Origin: M30B19 sp041688615
GTDB lineage: Bacteria > Planctomycetota > Planctomycetia > Pirellulales > Pirellulaceae
Direction of reading: 5' to 3'
DNA length: 17,579 nt
Assembly (NCBI GenBank): GCA_041688615.1
Contig: JBDNHU010000277.1
Span: forward strand, 1 to 17,579
The stretch's first letter is position 1. Every line of letters starts with the position of its first letter. Below are positions 16,204-17,579 of the stretch, one piece after another. The notes under the pieces were generated by a model. It ran no database searches and had not been told where the DNA came from. It saw only the letters and a program-made list of their open reading frames with translations. A program made the position numbers and the translations under genes.

Positions 16204-16740
16204 TCAACCTAGTTCAAAGAAACGTCGAACGGCCTTAGCGATATCGGCCGGTTCACTCATACGGCCCTGCCCCTGAGTCCGACAAGCCTGCCAGCCACTA
16301 TCAGGCCCAATCGTTAGCACTCCATCGGATTGAACTTGTTCCACGTTACGACGGACAGCAGGATGGTTCCACATTTCAGCATTCATTGCCGGAGCCATGA
16401 GCGTTTTGCCGGCATAAGCCAAATACAAAGTACTGGTCAAATCGTCCGCTACCCCAGTTGCCGCCTTGGCGATCCAATTCGCTGTCGCCGGCGCAACTAC
16501 CATCAATTGAGCCCAACGAGCCAGTTCAATATGAGCACCCAAGGGGTAGGCTGGGTCAAAAACATTCTTAACTACCGGATGCCCCGAAAGCGCAGCTAAA
16601 GTTGCTGCACCTACGAACTTCTCGGCCGCGTCGGTCATTACAACTCGAAGGCTATAACCTTCCTTGGCCAACTCAGAAACCAGGGCGGCTGATTTAAAGG
16701 CAGCGACACCGCCAGTCACAACGATCACAACTTTGGGCAT
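16204..16740 (-). CDS. coaC: Stand-alone phosphopantothenoylcysteine decarboxylase (CoaC-type flavoprotein)
   Basis: A 178-aa HFCD-family flavoprotein. CoaC uses FMN to decarboxylate 4'-phosphopantothenoylcysteine to 4'-phosphopantetheine in coenzyme A synthesis. Visible family features: the FMN-site start VVTGGVAAFKSAAL (7-20), the catalytic His region with His70 (GAHIELARWA), APATANWIAKAATGVADDL at 84-101, the PxMNxxMW motif with PAMN at 117-120 and Met123-Trp124, and the substrate clamp ACRTQGQGRM at 152-161 with Cys153. The start at 16740 has GGAAG just upstream; a longer frame back to 16851 adds a Trp-rich segment unlike the family. In most bacteria this domain is fused to CoaB, but the C-terminal synthetase domain is absent here. 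It is followed by an intergenic region and no coaB is in the window, so CoaB is probably encoded elsewhere. A related flavoprotein of another pathway (EpiD/UbiX-like) is less likely given the PxMNxxMW and clamp motifs. Confidence 0.85.
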   Translation of the reverse strand: MPKVVIVVTGGVAAFKSAALVSELAKEGYSLRVVMTDAAEKFVGAATLAALSGHPVVKNVFDPAYPLGAHIELARWAQLMVVAPATANWIAKAATGVADDLTSTLYLAYAGKTLMAPAMNAEMWNHPAVRRNVEQVQSDGVLTIGPDSGWQACRTQGQGRMSEPADIAKAVRRFFELG

Positions 16741-16956
16741 TTCACTTCTTCCCGCAAGAAAAGTCATCCAACAGCTAGGTAGTATAATCCAATCCCCAAA
16801 CACTACAAACGAGACCCAAGCCGCCCACAACCATAAAAAAATCACCACCAAGCGGCCCGACCCTGCAGGTTTCCCCCTTCAACGAACAGCCTGAATATGA
16901 TGGACCTGCCTAAAATGAAAAAATGGGACAATGTGCCCGAATCCCACGTGGTTAAG

Positions 16957-16973
16957 CCCTCAGTCACTAAGGG
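16957..16973. repeat. 17-bp near-perfect palindrome
   Basis: ccctcagtcactaaggg is symmetric around its central C with a single C/A mismatch. On its own it is weak; beside a RAYT it is a candidate REP-type element. Confidence 0.5.
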
Positions 16974-16988
16974 TAGTCTCCAAGGCTC

Positions 16989-17018
16989 TTTGCTGTCACT
17001 ACGGGCGGTGACAGCAAA
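16989..17018. repeat. Hairpin with perfect 11-bp stem beside RAYT
   Basis: tttgctgtcac (16989-16999) and gtgacagcaaa (17008-17018) pair perfectly around an 8-base loop (tacgggcg). It lies downstream of the RAYT stop codon. It is a candidate REP/BIME element or a terminator. Confidence 0.65.
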
Positions 17019-17104
17019 AGTGGAAACGCACTTTTCATGCCGATGAAGCTTACAAACACGACCCAACTCCCCTCTGATGAGCAAAGAAAAGGGGACGGGG
17101 GTAA

Positions 17105-17579
17105 TTACTGCGGTTCTTGGACCTTCTTTGGCCGTCCGACAGGTCGGAGCGTTGACCATAGGTTGTATTTGTTGGCGGTTTCTTCGATCCATGTTGAGTC
17201 GCCATACGGTTGGCCACGCTGGACGCTCGTGCGAAGTGCTTTGAGTTCTTTCGCAGTAAGGGCTTGGTTGACGCGAGCAATCCAGTTGGGTAGGCGAGCG
17301 ATGGGCCATGGTGATAGAACTTTGGGCTTAGGTTCCGAAGGTAGATTCCAGCGATACAACGACCCGTGTTTCCACAATTCCGCCTTCGCGACCAATTTCG
17401 CCTGCAGAGCGTTTCGTTCAACATACCGGCAGACAACATAGAAGTGGGCGTCATCCTGGATTGGAAAGCTCTTAAACCGCGACTGATAAACATGGCCTTC
17501 ACCGCGAGTGTGATTGTGTGAGTGATAACGTAATGTATGCGTTGCTGTAACCCAACGCAACATTCGTCCCAATTCTCCA
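17105..17579 (-). CDS. REP-associated tyrosine transposase (RAYT), C-terminal part
   Basis: The frame is open from the window edge to a stop at 17105, giving about 158 residues of a longer protein whose N-terminus lies outside. Visible RAYT family segments: LGRMLRWVTATHTLRYH near the start, GEGHVYQSRFKSFPIQ, then VCRYVERNALQAKLV, which probably includes the catalytic tyrosine, then a C-terminal part with TAKELKALRTSVQRGQPYG and STLRPVGRPKK. The HUH (His-x-His) motif expected in the N-terminal part is not in the window. RAYTs are single-copy Y1 transposase relatives that act on REP palindromes. The frame is intact as far as seen, so it may be functional. It lies upstream of the coaC-like gene on the same strand, 364 bp away, and palindromes occur in that gap. 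Confidence 0.9.
   Translation of the reverse strand, partial: GELGRMLRWVTATHTLRYHSHNHTRGEGHVYQSRFKSFPIQDDAHFYVVCRYVERNALQAKLVAKAELWKHGSLYRWNLPSEPKPKVLSPWPIARLPNWIARVNQALTAKELKALRTSVQRGQPYGDSTWIEETANKYNLWSTLRPVGRPKKVQEPQ

Larger units (their letters stand above)
16741..17104. other. Intergenic region beside RAYT, with palindromes
   Basis: 364 bp between the RAYT 3' end and the coaC-like start, no gene seen. It carries the palindromes annotated at 16957-16973 and 16989-17018, plus AAAAGTG/CACTTTT arms at 17016-17035. A G-rich string, aaaaggggacgggggt, lies just before the RAYT stop codon. It should also hold the coaC promoter, which I could not assign. Confidence 0.5.

Noticed and set aside
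16741..16851. Upstream extension of the coaC-like frame
   Set aside because: It adds a Trp-rich segment not seen in the family, while the ATG at 16740 has a good ribosome binding site.

Overview
This window looks like a chromosomal segment from a planctomycete, most likely a relative of Rhodopirellula/Pirellula. This is an inference. It rests on two very large secreted proteins that end in the Pirellula/Verrucomicrobium-type cytochrome c domain (CxxCH followed by an MMPxG motif) and on a flagellar cluster arranged flhA-flhF-flhG-small membrane protein-fliA. Base composition looks balanced by eye. No rRNA, tRNA or CRISPR array was seen.

Layout. 1-221 holds the start of a secreted protein on the minus strand, cut by the window edge. 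695-913 is a short plus-strand lipoprotein. 914-1546 is a convergent intergenic stretch with two perfect tandem duplications. 1547-4144 (minus) encodes an 865-aa propeller/HEAT/cytochrome c protein. 4145-4962 is a divergent spacer. 4963-11558 (plus) is the flagellar block: flhA (export gate), flhF (SRP-type GTPase), an extremely degenerate flhG, a 698-bp non-coding gap, an 88-aa membrane protein and a FliA/WhiG sigma factor. A strong bidirectional terminator at 11600-11639 separates fliA from the convergent gene at 11785-15735 (minus), which encodes a 1316-aa ThuA / F5-8C / propeller / HEAT / cytochrome c fusion. 16204-16740 (minus) is a stand-alone CoaC-type flavoprotein. 17105-17579 (minus) is the C-terminal part of a REP-associated tyrosine transposase (RAYT), with palindromes beside it.

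How the genes fit together. FlhF and FlhG normally set flagellar position and number. FlhA is the export gate for rod, hook and filament subunits, and FliA transcribes late flagellar genes. The two heme proteins are probably periplasmic sugar-type dehydrogenases with an electron-transfer domain, and they have no evident link to the flagellar genes they flank.

The most interesting item is the flhG-position gene (8707-9546). It keeps the N-terminal (D/E)QAxxLR motif that in known FlhG proteins stimulates the FlhF GTPase. It has lost the Walker A lysine and I could find no Asp-rich switch or DTxxG motif. It may be a pseudo-ATPase that keeps only the FlhF-activating role. This is a reading by eye and needs profile and structure checks.
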